Counted from the first letter of the stretch, positions 1 through 6,058 are shown. The stretch is 6,623 nucleotides of DNA from Verrucomicrobiota bacterium (GCA_023431185.1 JAEYXS010000029.1:1-6623), one strand, 5' to 3'. A program made the numbers and translations. The notes: generated by a model from the sequence alone, not told the origin.

Positions 1-19
1 ATATACTCATGCTCGGTAG

Positions 20-102
20 TTCGGTAACCACCATTATGAGTCAACGTATCAGCGGACTCCACGTCCACCTCCCAGCTCCGGTAACATTTAATTTGAGTCA
101 AC
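20..102. repeat. Pair of bipartite direct repeats upstream of the 507-aa gene
   Basis: Two imperfect 26-bp copies lie at 20-45 and 77-102, offset by 57 bp. Each has CGGTAAC (22-28 and 79-85), eight variable bases, then TGAGTCAAC (37-45 and 94-102). Both conserved blocks are identical between copies and keep the same spacing, while the DNA between the copies has diverged. This could be a pair of operator sites for the downstream gene, or the last units of a repeat array continuing to the left of the window. TGAGTCA is itself palindromic around its centre, which suits a dimeric regulator. The function is inferred only. Confidence 0.5.
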
Positions 103-171
103 TCGCCGGTATTTCTTAACCCACGCAAAGGCTTGAAACCCAGGTGGGTTTCCGCAGACTCCCAGTTGTCC

Positions 172-1695
172 ATGGAAAACACCGCCCCGGCCAACACCAA
201 TGCATCCAAACGTGATTTCCGCTGGCTTTGGCGGACTGGTTGGGTCGTGCTGGCCCTGGTAGCAGGTCTCGCCCTTTTTCTGGTGCTGACGGCGAAACCC
301 GCCTTTTACAGCCCGGCGAAAACTGTGCGCTCATCACCTGAATACGAAACAAAGTTGGATCCCGCGCGGTCGAATCGAGGGGTGGAGATCTCGGACACCA
401 ATCCGCCGCCAGTCGTGACCGTGACCACCAATGCGGGTCGAATCCAGGTCTCGTATCCCGCGCCGCAGAACCACTCGGTGGAGACGCTGGGTTTCGCCAG
501 GCACTGGATCGAAGGCAGCGATAAGCTCCAGCTCGGTGACGTGTCGTTGCAATTGAAACGCATCGGCTTTGCGTGGGCGCCGCCATCGACGAATTCGACC
601 AGTAGTAATTTGCCCCGGTCACATCCCCCGGTGCATGGCAATCAGAGCCGGGTGCCGGCCCAGTTCTATGATGCAGAACTGAGACCGGTGGCCGAGGCTG
701 AAGTCTTGCGGGCGTTGCCGGAGCGCCAGGAGCGCGAAATGACGACAGAGAACAACTATCCCTCCTACCGCTTTGACCTGGAACTCCTGGGCGGGCCGTG
801 GATGGTGCTGGAGGCCAAGCTTTACGACGCGACGACCCATGCGCCACTGAACAACGAAGGCCGCCAGCAGCGGCTCAAGTACGGTCACAGCTACACCACG
901 GCCTCGCTCCTGTGGCGGCCAACGCCGGTGGAGCTGATAGTCGATCTGGTGACCGGTCCTTTGGACGAGGAAGAGATGCTGCCTCTGCCCGGAGCCTTTT
1001 TTACTTTCGGCGGTTGCCGCTATCATCTGCTCTATGCCACGGACAGCGCCGATTTCTTCAGTCAGAGAGCAAACCCAAAAACGATGGCTCTCGAGTTCAT
1101 GCCGTTCACCGGCCAGCGATCCAAGGTGAAGCTGAGTTCCCTGTATTTTCGGGCATCTCCCTATGCCGCCCAGATGGCTTTTCAGTTTGAATACCTGGAT
1201 GCCGAGGGGAAGCCGATCGCCTGGTATGACATGGGCTCGTTCCGTGGCGAGCTGCGGCATCGTGTTTACAGTGAACTGGCGGCGATCAAAAAGATACGCG
1301 TGCGCAAATATACGCGGGGACACCGGGTCGTGATCCGGTTGCCAGCCTTGCCCGCTTTGCCGACAATAAACCAAAACATGGACGACCTTTTTCAGGTGCG
1401 GGCACCGTTGCTGAAATTCGAAAGCCGGCAGGAACAGGAAGAGTATATCAGGCGCATGACGCAACTGGGCTTCGGCTTTAATCCGACGACGAATCCGCCG
1501 ACCAGCATCTATCCGCGCTGGTTCACCAACGCCACCGCAGTGGAAGTGCTGGAAGATTACGCGAAGGTCATCGGTGTTTCCGGCCAGTTGTATGTGGATC
1601 AGGAGAAGCTCCAGATCTTGAAAGGCAAACCCTCAGTGCTACTGGAGGCGAGGGAGAACATCCTGAAACTGTGGGGGAAGCTGCGAGGGCCGTAA
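172..1695 (+). CDS. Hypothetical membrane-anchored protein, 507 aa
   Basis: I do not recognise the family. The protein begins with about 20 polar and basic residues (KRDFRWLWR), then one hydrophobic helix at about residues 21-42 (GWVVLALVAGLALFLVLTA). By the positive-inside rule this is a signal-anchor, with the remaining ~460 residues outside the cytoplasm. No second membrane segment is visible. The body is rich in aromatic, beta-type stretches, and a conserved-domain assignment is not possible by eye. The last ~55 residues contain TNATAVEVLEDYAKVIG, which loosely recalls the short helix-strand modules at the N-terminus of secretin-type proteins; this is a weak resemblance. An in-frame TTG at 133 would add 13 residues, but ATG at 172 is preferred because the added residues are polar and the AAAGG before the TTG is only one base away. 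Neither start has a good ribosome binding site. The gene converges on glpD, with 11 bp between the stops. Confidence 0.8.
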   Translation: MENTAPANTNASKRDFRWLWRTGWVVLALVAGLALFLVLTAKPAFYSPAKTVRSSPEYETKLDPARSNRGVEISDTNPPPVVTVTTNAGRIQVSYPAPQNHSVETLGFARHWIEGSDKLQLGDVSLQLKRIGFAWAPPSTNSTSSNLPRSHPPVHGNQSRVPAQFYDAELRPVAEAEVLRALPERQEREMTTENNYPSYRFDLELLGGPWMVLEAKLYDATTHAPLNNEGRQQRLKYGHSYTTASLLWRPTPVELIVDLVTGPLDEEEMLPLPGAFFTFGGCRYHLLYATDSADFFSQRANPKTMALEFMPFTGQRSKVKLSSLYFRASPYAAQMAFQFEYLDAEGKPIAWYDMGSFRGELRHRVYSELAAIKKIRVRKYTRGHRVVIRLPALPALPTINQNMDDLFQVRAPLLKFESRQEQEEYIRRMTQLGFGFNPTTNPPTSIYPRWFTNATAVEVLEDYAKVIGVSGQLYVDQEKLQILKGKPSVLLEARENILKLWGKLRGP

Positions 1696-1706
1696 GCGGG
1701 AGTTAG

Positions 1707-3263
1707 CTACAACCGATACGCTTCCGCGAGCGCCGTGAACTCTGCCACCTGCTGTTCCGCCCAGGCGTCGTCTTTGCCGAGTTCGCGTTGCAGGATGGCG
1801 GCGACGCGGGGGGCGGATTCCACGGCGGCACTGGCATCGAGCAACAATGCGCGCAGGCGACGGCTCAGGACGTCTTCCACGGTGCGCGCCATCTCTTCGC
1901 GGGCAGACCAGAGGGCTTCACCCACCCGGAAGGGCAGGCGCGGGTGCAAGGGCTCCAGGCCATCGGGCAGTTCGCGGCAGACCTTTTCCACGGACAGGCC
2001 CAGGCTGCCATAGACGGAGGACCATTCGTGCGGGTCGGTGTCGGCCATGCTGCCGTAGAGGCGCAATTCGCGGGTGCGGCAGGGCTTGGGCTCAAGATGC
2101 GCGACTTCGATCGCGCGGTTCACGGTGTCCTCGGCCATCTTGCGGTAGGTGGTCCACTTGCCGCCCGTGATGGTGATGAGGCCGGAATCGGAGACAACGA
2201 GGGTGTGATCGCGCGCGAGGGTGGAAGTGAGCGCGCCTTCGCCGCCTTTCACCAAGGGGCGCAGACCGGTGAAGACGCTGCGGACATCTGCGCGGGTGGG
2301 TTTGCGGGCGAGATAACGTGCGGCGTATTCGAGCAAGTAGGCGATCTCTTCTTCTAAAGGTTTGGGCTCCAGTTCGGCATTCGGACGCGGGATGTCCGTG
2401 GTGCCGAGGAGCAGCTTGCCGTGCCAAGGGATGGCGAAGAGGACGCGGCCATCATCGGTCTTCGGCACCATGAGCGCGGTATCACTGGAGAGGAAGGACG
2501 CATCCAGCACGAGGTGGATGCCCTGGCTCACGGCGAGCAGGGGGCGCACGGCAGAGTTGTCCATGCGCCGGATGTCATCGGTGAAGATGCCGGTGGCGTT
2601 GATGACGGATTTCGCGCGCAGTTCATACGTGCGCCCCGTCTCGGTGTCTTCGGCGAGCACGCCGACGGTGCGGTCCTTCTCTTTGATGAGCTGGGCGACG
2701 CGCACGTAGTTCAGCGCGAGGCCGCCGCTTTCCTCGGTCGTTTGGGCGAGCGTCAGGGCGAGGCGGGCGTCATCGAACTGGCCGTCAAAGTATTGGATGC
2801 CGCCCTGCAGGCCTTGGGTGTTGATGCCGGGCAACTTCTCCTGCACGCCCGCCTGATCCAGCCAGAACGTGGAGCCGATGCCCAAGCTCCCGGCCATCTT
2901 GTCGTAAACGGTGAGGCCGAGGCCGTAGTACGTCTTCTCCCACCACTTGTAGGCGGGCACGATGAAGGGCAGCGGATGAACGAGGTGCGGCGCGTTGCGG
3001 AGCAGGAGACCGCGTTCGTGCAAAGACTCGCGCACCAAAGAAACTTTGCCTTGTTTCAGATAACGAAAGCCGCCGTGGATGAGTTTCGTGCTGCGGCTGG
3101 AGGTGGCTTTCGCGAAATCACTCTGCTCGAGCAACACGGTGCGATAGCCGCGTGCGGCGGCATCCAGCGCGGTGCCGAGCCCAGTCGCGCCACCGCCGAT
3201 GACGATGATGTCCCAAGCGTTGGGTTCAGCGGCCAGGCGGGCGAGTTGGGCGGCGCGATTCAC
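1707..3263 (-). CDS. glpD: Aerobic glycerol-3-phosphate dehydrogenase, FAD-dependent, 518 aa
   Basis: GlpD oxidises sn-glycerol 3-phosphate to dihydroxyacetone phosphate and passes electrons through FAD to membrane quinone, acting as a peripheral protein on the inner membrane face. The N-terminal dinucleotide fold is clear: DIIVIGGGATGLG (residues 18-30) with the strand-2 acidic residue E46. The family signature STKLIHGGFRYL is at 58-69. Further family motifs are SQGIHLVLD (246-254), PWHGKLLLGTTD (279-290), FTGLRPLV (331-338, with R335 in the place of the phosphate-binding arginine) and ITGGKWTTYRKMAEDT (365-380). Residues ~400-515 form the helical C-terminal domain of the DAO/GlpD family. 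The length fits the family (about 500-560). The start is GTG at 3263; an in-frame stop lies four codons upstream, so no longer start exists. No Shine-Dalgarno sequence is visible. The gene lies 271 bp downstream of glpK on the same strand, and its stop is TAG. Confidence 0.97.
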   Translation of the reverse strand: MNRAAQLARLAAEPNAWDIIVIGGGATGLGTALDAAARGYRTVLLEQSDFAKATSSRSTKLIHGGFRYLKQGKVSLVRESLHERGLLLRNAPHLVHPLPFIVPAYKWWEKTYYGLGLTVYDKMAGSLGIGSTFWLDQAGVQEKLPGINTQGLQGGIQYFDGQFDDARLALTLAQTTEESGGLALNYVRVAQLIKEKDRTVGVLAEDTETGRTYELRAKSVINATGIFTDDIRRMDNSAVRPLLAVSQGIHLVLDASFLSSDTALMVPKTDDGRVLFAIPWHGKLLLGTTDIPRPNAELEPKPLEEEIAYLLEYAARYLARKPTRADVRSVFTGLRPLVKGGEGALTSTLARDHTLVVSDSGLITITGGKWTTYRKMAEDTVNRAIEVAHLEPKPCRTRELRLYGSMADTDPHEWSSVYGSLGLSVEKVCRELPDGLEPLHPRLPFRVGEALWSAREEMARTVEDVLSRRLRALLLDASAAVESAPRVAAILQRELGKDDAWAEQQVAEFTALAEAYRL

Positions 3264-3276
3264 AAGAAGTTTTTAG

Positions 3277-3306
3277 CCACGGATCAACACGGAAAAACAC
3301 AGACGG
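3277..3306. repeat. CCACGGA-type dispersed repeat just upstream of glpD
   Basis: The block starts CCACGGATCAACACGG and continues as ACACAGACGGG, a low-complexity CACGG/CACAG pattern. It resembles the short 'ccacggatgaacacgg'-like repeats found many times between genes in Verrucomicrobiota and some other phyla. It ends 13 bases before the glpD GTG, so it lies in the glpD leader. A related block beginning CCACGGAAGACGCGG lies upstream of glpK at 5096-5126. The genome-wide copy number is inferred from memory of such genomes and cannot be seen here. Confidence 0.5.
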
Positions 3307-3380
3307 GGCTGGCCGAGATAAGATGAAAGGCGATGGGCTTGAGCAAATCAGAGCTGCCCTTGTCAGAGTACATCACCTTC

Positions 3381-3415
3381 CCCCTCACCCCGGCCCTCTC
3401 CCTTGGGGAGAGGGA
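3381..3415. repeat. Palindromic intergenic repeat between glpK and glpD
   Basis: The element contains a CCCTCACCCCGG lead-in and a perfect 9-bp palindrome: CCCTCTCCC at 3394-3402, loop TTG, GGGAGAGGG at 3406-3414. Spurious translation across it gives LSPRERAGVRGK, a string often seen in mis-called ORFs wherever this repeat occurs. On the minus strand it lies about 120 bp past the glpK stop. No run of T follows on either side, so it is not a standard intrinsic terminator, although the stem could stabilise or protect the glpK 3' end. Assignment as a dispersed REP-like element is based on known look-alikes. Confidence 0.65.
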
Positions 3416-3501
3416 GCACCTTTCGGCGCTCCTTAAACGATTCGATGTCTGCCGGTTTATTCGTGGGTATCCCATTGCGGTGAAAAGAATATCACATCCG
3501 C

Positions 3502-3531
3502 TCGTAAATCGTACTTCTGAAATCGTAAATC
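3502..3531. repeat. TCGTAAATC doublet after glpK
   Basis: TCGTAAATC occurs at 3502-3510 and again at 3523-3531, a 21-bp period, ending three bases short of the glpK stop codon (3535-3537). On the minus strand it reads GATTTACGA...GATTTACGA, a pattern common in intergenic repeats of similar genomes. No function is evident. Confidence 0.45.
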
Positions 3532-3534
3532 TCT

Positions 3535-5019
3535 TCATGCCTCTTCCCACTTCGCGGCGCGGGTGAGGGCTTTGTTCCAGCCGGTGAGGAGGTGTTTGCG
3601 TTGGGCGGGTTTCATGGCGGGGCTGAAGCGGCGGTCGGCCTGCCATTGGGAGGCGATGTCCGCCACGCTCTTCCAGTAACCAACCGCGAGGCCGGCGAGA
3701 TAGGCGGCACCGAGTGCGGTGGTCTCGGTGACCTTGGGACGGGTGACGGGGACTTTGAGGATGTCCGATTGGAACTGCATGAGGAGATTGTTGGCGCAAG
3801 CGCCGCCGTCCACACGGAGTTCCTTCAGCTTCACACCGGCATCGGCTTCCATGGCGTGCAGGACGTCCTGCACTTGATAGGCGATGCCTTCCAGTGCGGC
3901 GCGAGCTATCTGGGGGCGACCCGAGCCGCGCGTGAGGCCTACGAGCGTGCCGCGCGCGTATTGGTCCCAATGCGGTGCGCCGAGGCCGGCGAAGGCCGGC
4001 ACGAGATACACGCCACCGTTATCAGCGGCTTGCGCAGCGAGGCCTTCAACCTCGCTGGAGGAACGGATGATGCCGAGGCCATCGCGCAGCCATTGCACCA
4101 CGGCACCGGCGATGAAGATGCTGCCTTCCAGCGCGTATTCGGTCTTGTTGCCGATCTTCCACGCGACGGTGGTGAGCAGATTGTTCTTTGACGCGATGGG
4201 CTTGGTGCCGGTGTTCATCAGCATGAAGCAACCGGTGCCGTAGGTGTTCTTCACCATGCCGGGCTTGGTGCAGACCTGGCCGAAGAGCGCGGCTTGCTGA
4301 TCGCCCGCGATGCCCGCGATGGGGATGGGGCTGCCGAAGATGTTCGTTTCGCCATATACCTCGCTGCTGCTGCACACCTTGGGCAACATGGCGCGCGGAA
4401 CCCCGAACAGCTTCAGCAGGTCGTCATCCCAATCCCCTTTGCGGATGTCGTAGAGCATGGTGCGGGAGGCGTTGCTCACATCGGTGACGTGCTTGCGGCC
4501 GCTGGTGAGGTTCCAGATGAGCCAGGAATCGATGGTGCCGAAGGCGAGTTCGCCGCGCTTGGCTTTTTCTTTCGCGCCGGGGACGTTCTGCAGGAGCCAT
4601 TGGAGCTTGGTGCCGGAGAAATAGGCGTCCACCACGAGGCCGGTCTTCTTCTTGATCATCGGGGCGAGCTTGCGCTTTTTCAACTGGTCGCAGGCCTTGG
4701 CGGTGCGGCGGTCCTGCCAGACGATGGCGTTGTGGATGGGTTTGCCGGTGCCCTTATCCCAGACCACGGTGGTCTCGCGCTGGTTCGTGATGCCGATGGC
4801 GGCGACATCGCGCGCGGTGAGGCCGGCCTTCAGGATGGCTTCGGCGGCGACGTTCGATTGCGTGGCCCAGATCTCGCGCGGGTCATGCTCCACCCAGCCG
4901 GGTTGCGGAAAGATCTGGCGGAACTCCTGTTGCGCGACGGAGACGATGGCGCCGCGGTGATCGAAAACGATGGCGCGCGAACTGGTGGTGCCCTGATCCA
5001 AAGCGAGTACGTATTTCAT
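3535..5019 (-). CDS. glpK: Glycerol kinase, 494 aa
   Basis: GlpK phosphorylates glycerol with ATP to sn-glycerol 3-phosphate in the cytoplasm, the committed step of glycerol use and the supplier of the GlpD substrate. It is a full-length FGGY kinase (E. coli enzyme about 500 aa). Visible motifs are the phosphate-binding DQGTTSSRAI (8-17), substrate residues R81-E82 in NQRET and W101 in VWQDRR, FGGY signature 1 YFSGTKLQWLLQN (133-145), catalytic IAGDQQAALFGQ with D240, GLGAPHWDQYARGT (345-358), DGGACANN (404-411) and signature 2 around TALGAAYLAGLAVGYW (434-449). The region before D240 reads ETNIFGSPIPIAG: it lacks the GGKGGTR loop that binds fructose-1,6-bisphosphate in E. coli and has no histidine like that phosphorylated by HPr in Firmicutes. 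Start ATG at 5019 gives the canonical N-terminus MKYVLALDQG; no Shine-Dalgarno sequence is seen. glpD follows on the same strand. Confidence 0.98.
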   Translation of the reverse strand: MKYVLALDQGTTSSRAIVFDHRGAIVSVAQQEFRQIFPQPGWVEHDPREIWATQSNVAAEAILKAGLTARDVAAIGITNQRETTVVWDKGTGKPIHNAIVWQDRRTAKACDQLKKRKLAPMIKKKTGLVVDAYFSGTKLQWLLQNVPGAKEKAKRGELAFGTIDSWLIWNLTSGRKHVTDVSNASRTMLYDIRKGDWDDDLLKLFGVPRAMLPKVCSSSEVYGETNIFGSPIPIAGIAGDQQAALFGQVCTKPGMVKNTYGTGCFMLMNTGTKPIASKNNLLTTVAWKIGNKTEYALEGSIFIAGAVVQWLRDGLGIIRSSSEVEGLAAQAADNGGVYLVPAFAGLGAPHWDQYARGTLVGLTRGSGRPQIARAALEGIAYQVQDVLHAMEADAGVKLKELRVDGGACANNLLMQFQSDILKVPVTRPKVTETTALGAAYLAGLAVGYWKSVADIASQWQADRRFSPAMKPAQRKHLLTGWNKALTRAAKWEEA

Positions 5020-5095
5020 GCGATGACGGGAAAGGTTGTGGTTCGCGCTCTATTTCGCATGAAAGGGGAATCAGTGCAAAGGGAAATGAAGGGGC

Positions 5096-5126
5096 AAACC
5101 ACGGAAGACGCGGACTACGCGGAAAA
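5096..5126. repeat. CCACGGA-type repeat upstream of glpK
   Basis: The block AAACCACGGAAGACGCGG continues as ACTACGCGGAAAA, built from imperfect CACGGAAGA / CGCGGACTA / CGCGGAAAA units. Plus-strand translation gives TTEDADYAEN, a string typical of false ORFs across this repeat type. It has the same CCACGGA head and orientation as the block before glpD at 3277. It contains the TAG stop (5115-5117) of the short minus-strand reading frame that begins at 5180. Confidence 0.5.
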
Positions 5127-5180
5127 TGGGAGGGGATTGAGGGCCAGCAGGGTGGCCAGCGTCAGGACCAAGTGTTTCAT
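5115..5180 (-). CDS. 21-codon signal-peptide-like reading frame, possibly a truncated exported protein
   Basis: ATG at 5180 opens a 21-residue frame starting MKHLVLTLATLLALNP and ending FSA before TAG at 5115-5117. It has a basic n-region, a leucine-rich core and a small-residue end, so it looks like a Sec signal peptide with no mature protein. The ATG lies 16 bases past the stop of the 133-aa membrane protein gene, a spacing compatible with the same transcript. The coding-like part ends exactly where the CCACGGA repeat begins, which suggests that the repeat cut off an exported-protein gene. The frame stays open beyond the TAG for another 32 codons to TGA at 5016-5018, overlapping the glpK ATG, but that part is repeat and non-coding-looking sequence. 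It could also be a chance frame or an upstream leader of glpK. Confidence 0.3.
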   Translation of the reverse strand: MKHLVLTLATLLALNPLPFSA

Positions 5181-5196
5181 GGGCTTTAGTTGAGGG

Positions 5197-5598
5197 TTAA
5201 AACGGGTGAGGCTCATCGCAAACTTTCAAAAAGGCATTCCCGGCGGGTGAGGACTCGACCAGCACCACCGCACCAAAGACCAGCAGCCAGCCGATCACAA
5301 AGGTGCCGATCTGGAGAACGTAGGTGGGCAAGTGCGGCGGGGATTTGTCCTTCAAAAAGAGCAGCAGCCAGGCAGGGCCGGCTATGTAGCTGGCGAACAG
5401 CATGAGGAGGCCCATGATGGTCAGATGGATCTCGAACAGGAGCGGGCCAGTGTTCTCTGAAATAGGTGCTGATTCGCCCAGAATCCAGCCGTGGACAGCC
5501 AACGATGCCACAGCGATAGCCGCAAGAGCGGGAGAGGCACTGCAGAGCCAGGGCCAGAGCGATTGATTGGTTAGCCTAATGTCCATGATCGTATTCAT
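5197..5598 (-). CDS. Hypothetical small membrane protein, 133 aa, three transmembrane segments
   Basis: I do not recognise this family. Three hydrophobic segments are visible at about residues 22-42 (SPALAAIAVASLAVHGWIL), 57-82 (IHLTIMGLLMLFASYIAGPAWLLLFL) and 93-115 (YVLQIGTFVIGWLLVFGAVVLVE). The loop KDKSPPH after the second segment is basic, and the loop GESAPISENT after the first is acidic, which predicts N-terminus in and C-terminus out. The C-terminal tail holds one Cys and a DEPHPF end. The start ATG at 5598 overlaps the TGA of the interrupted small gene by four bases (ATGA), suggesting translational coupling; an internal ATG at 5586 (MDIRLTN) is a possible later start. No Shine-Dalgarno sequence is visible. 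It lies 177 bp before glpK on the same strand; no functional link to glycerol metabolism can be claimed. Confidence 0.72.
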   Translation of the reverse strand: MNTIMDIRLTNQSLWPWLCSASPALAAIAVASLAVHGWILGESAPISENTGPLLFEIHLTIMGLLMLFASYIAGPAWLLLFLKDKSPPHLPTYVLQIGTFVIGWLLVFGAVVLVESSPAGNAFLKVCDEPHPF

Positions 5599-5780
5599 AA
5601 AGGGCCAAGGCCGATGGCGAGGCCGCCGAGCCAGGCGCGGAGGTGGTGAGGGGCATAGGAATCGCTATGCTATGGATGTAGTGGAACGGTTGAGTTGAAA
5701 GAGGCCATTCCGGATGACCAAGGAGCCAGGAGCAGCGAGAGGATGGCAAGGGTACGCATTATATACTGATCAATCGTCAT
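5595..5780 (-). pseudogene. Small membrane or exported protein gene interrupted by an in-frame TAG
   Basis: From ATG at 5780 one frame runs 61 codons to TGA at 5595-5597, broken only by TAG at codon 37 (5670-5672). The first part is MTIDQYIMRTLAILSLLLAP followed by WSSGMASFNSTVPLHP; after the TAG comes HSDSYAPHHLRAW and a hydrophobic end LGGLAIGLGPL. An alternative start, ATG at 5759 (MRTLAIL), gives a typical signal-peptide N-terminus. The first ATG overlaps the TGA of the 93-aa gene as ATGA, and the final TGA overlaps the ATG of the 133-aa gene in the same way. Such junctions on both ends in one frame argue for a real gene. CAG (Gln) to TAG is the simplest cause. TAG also ends glpD, so general amber recoding is unlikely. 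A 6-bp stem (GCATAG/CTATGC, 5653-5670) abuts the TAG. Family unknown. Confidence 0.5.
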
Positions 5781-6058
5781 GCTCGTAGCAAAGACCATCG
5801 AATCAAACTGACACTGCCCAAGACGAGAGGTGCAAAGGGAAGAAAAGCGAACCAACCGGCCTGATGCATCACTCCATCCATGATCGCAAGATACGCTATC
5901 CAACTCCCGATGGCCAAACTCATCACACTCGTAATCAGGGCCCAACGCTGCCGTCGGTGGTTAAGCAAAGAAGCAGCGCAAGCGCACGCACCGAACACCG
6001 AGGAAACTAGCCACAGGCCCCAAAAACCAAGAATCTCATTTCCAGCATGTGCAAGCAT
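5777..6058 (-). CDS. Hypothetical small membrane protein, 93 aa, three transmembrane segments
   Basis: I do not recognise this family. Hydrophobic helices are at about residues 8-32 (EILGFWGLWLVSSVFGACAC and onward), 40-60 (ALITSVMSLAIGSWIAYLAIM) and 66-87 (QAGWFAFLPFAPLVLGSVSL). The basic loop HRRQR (34-38) between helices 1 and 2 and the Arg residues at the C-terminus predict N-terminus out and C-terminus in. Two cysteines (CAC, 25-27) lie inside helix 1. ATG at 6058 is the only start that keeps all three helices; the upstream sequence has no Shine-Dalgarno motif. The TGA stop overlaps the ATG of the following interrupted gene (ATGA). It appears to be the first gene of a small-membrane-protein cluster running toward glpK. 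A very weak promoter-like pair (TTGAAG at 6103-6108 and TAACAG at 6081-6086 on the minus strand, 16 bp apart) lies upstream and is not convincing alone. Confidence 0.65.
   Translation of the reverse strand: MLAHAGNEILGFWGLWLVSSVFGACACAASLLNHRRQRWALITSVMSLAIGSWIAYLAIMDGVMHQAGWFAFLPFAPLVLGSVSLIRWSLLRA

Noticed and set aside
20..102. CRISPR array reading of the 26-bp repeats with a ~31-bp spacer
   Set aside because: Only two copies are present, with several mismatches inside the repeat, and no cas gene is in view.
116..847. A 243-codon minus-strand frame opposite the 507-aa gene
   Set aside because: It is low-complexity Arg/Pro/Ser-rich shadow sequence. The plus-strand frame has a clear membrane anchor and normal protein composition.
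2421..3326. A 301-codon open frame on the plus strand opposite glpD
   Set aside because: It is the antisense shadow of a strongly supported glpD. Such long frames are common opposite GC-rich genes, and the composition (many Gly, Ala, His, Val) is typical of a shadow.
3394..3414. Hairpin after glpK as an intrinsic terminator
   Set aside because: The stem is perfect but no T-run follows on either strand, and the sequence matches a common dispersed repeat type, so it is recorded as a repeat.
3284..3970. A 228-codon minus-strand frame overlapping the 3' end of glpK and the gap before glpD
   Set aside because: It overlaps glpK in another frame, is Arg/His/Pro-rich and contains the known repeat artefact LSPRERAGVRGK.
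4294..5193. A 299-codon open frame on the plus strand opposite glpK
   Set aside because: It is an antisense shadow of glpK extended through the CCACGGA repeat (TTEDADYAEN). There is no independent coding evidence.
5653..5672. Pyrrolysine or general amber recoding to explain the TAG in the small gene
   Set aside because: TAG is the normal stop of glpD in this window, no recoding machinery is visible, and the stem beside the TAG is short. A point mutation is simpler.
5670..5945. A 91-codon frame starting at 5945 that includes the small interrupted gene
   Set aside because: The part before 5780 overlaps the 93-aa membrane protein in another frame and has no membrane or protein-like character. 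The start at 5780 (ATGA overlap) or 5759 is preferred.
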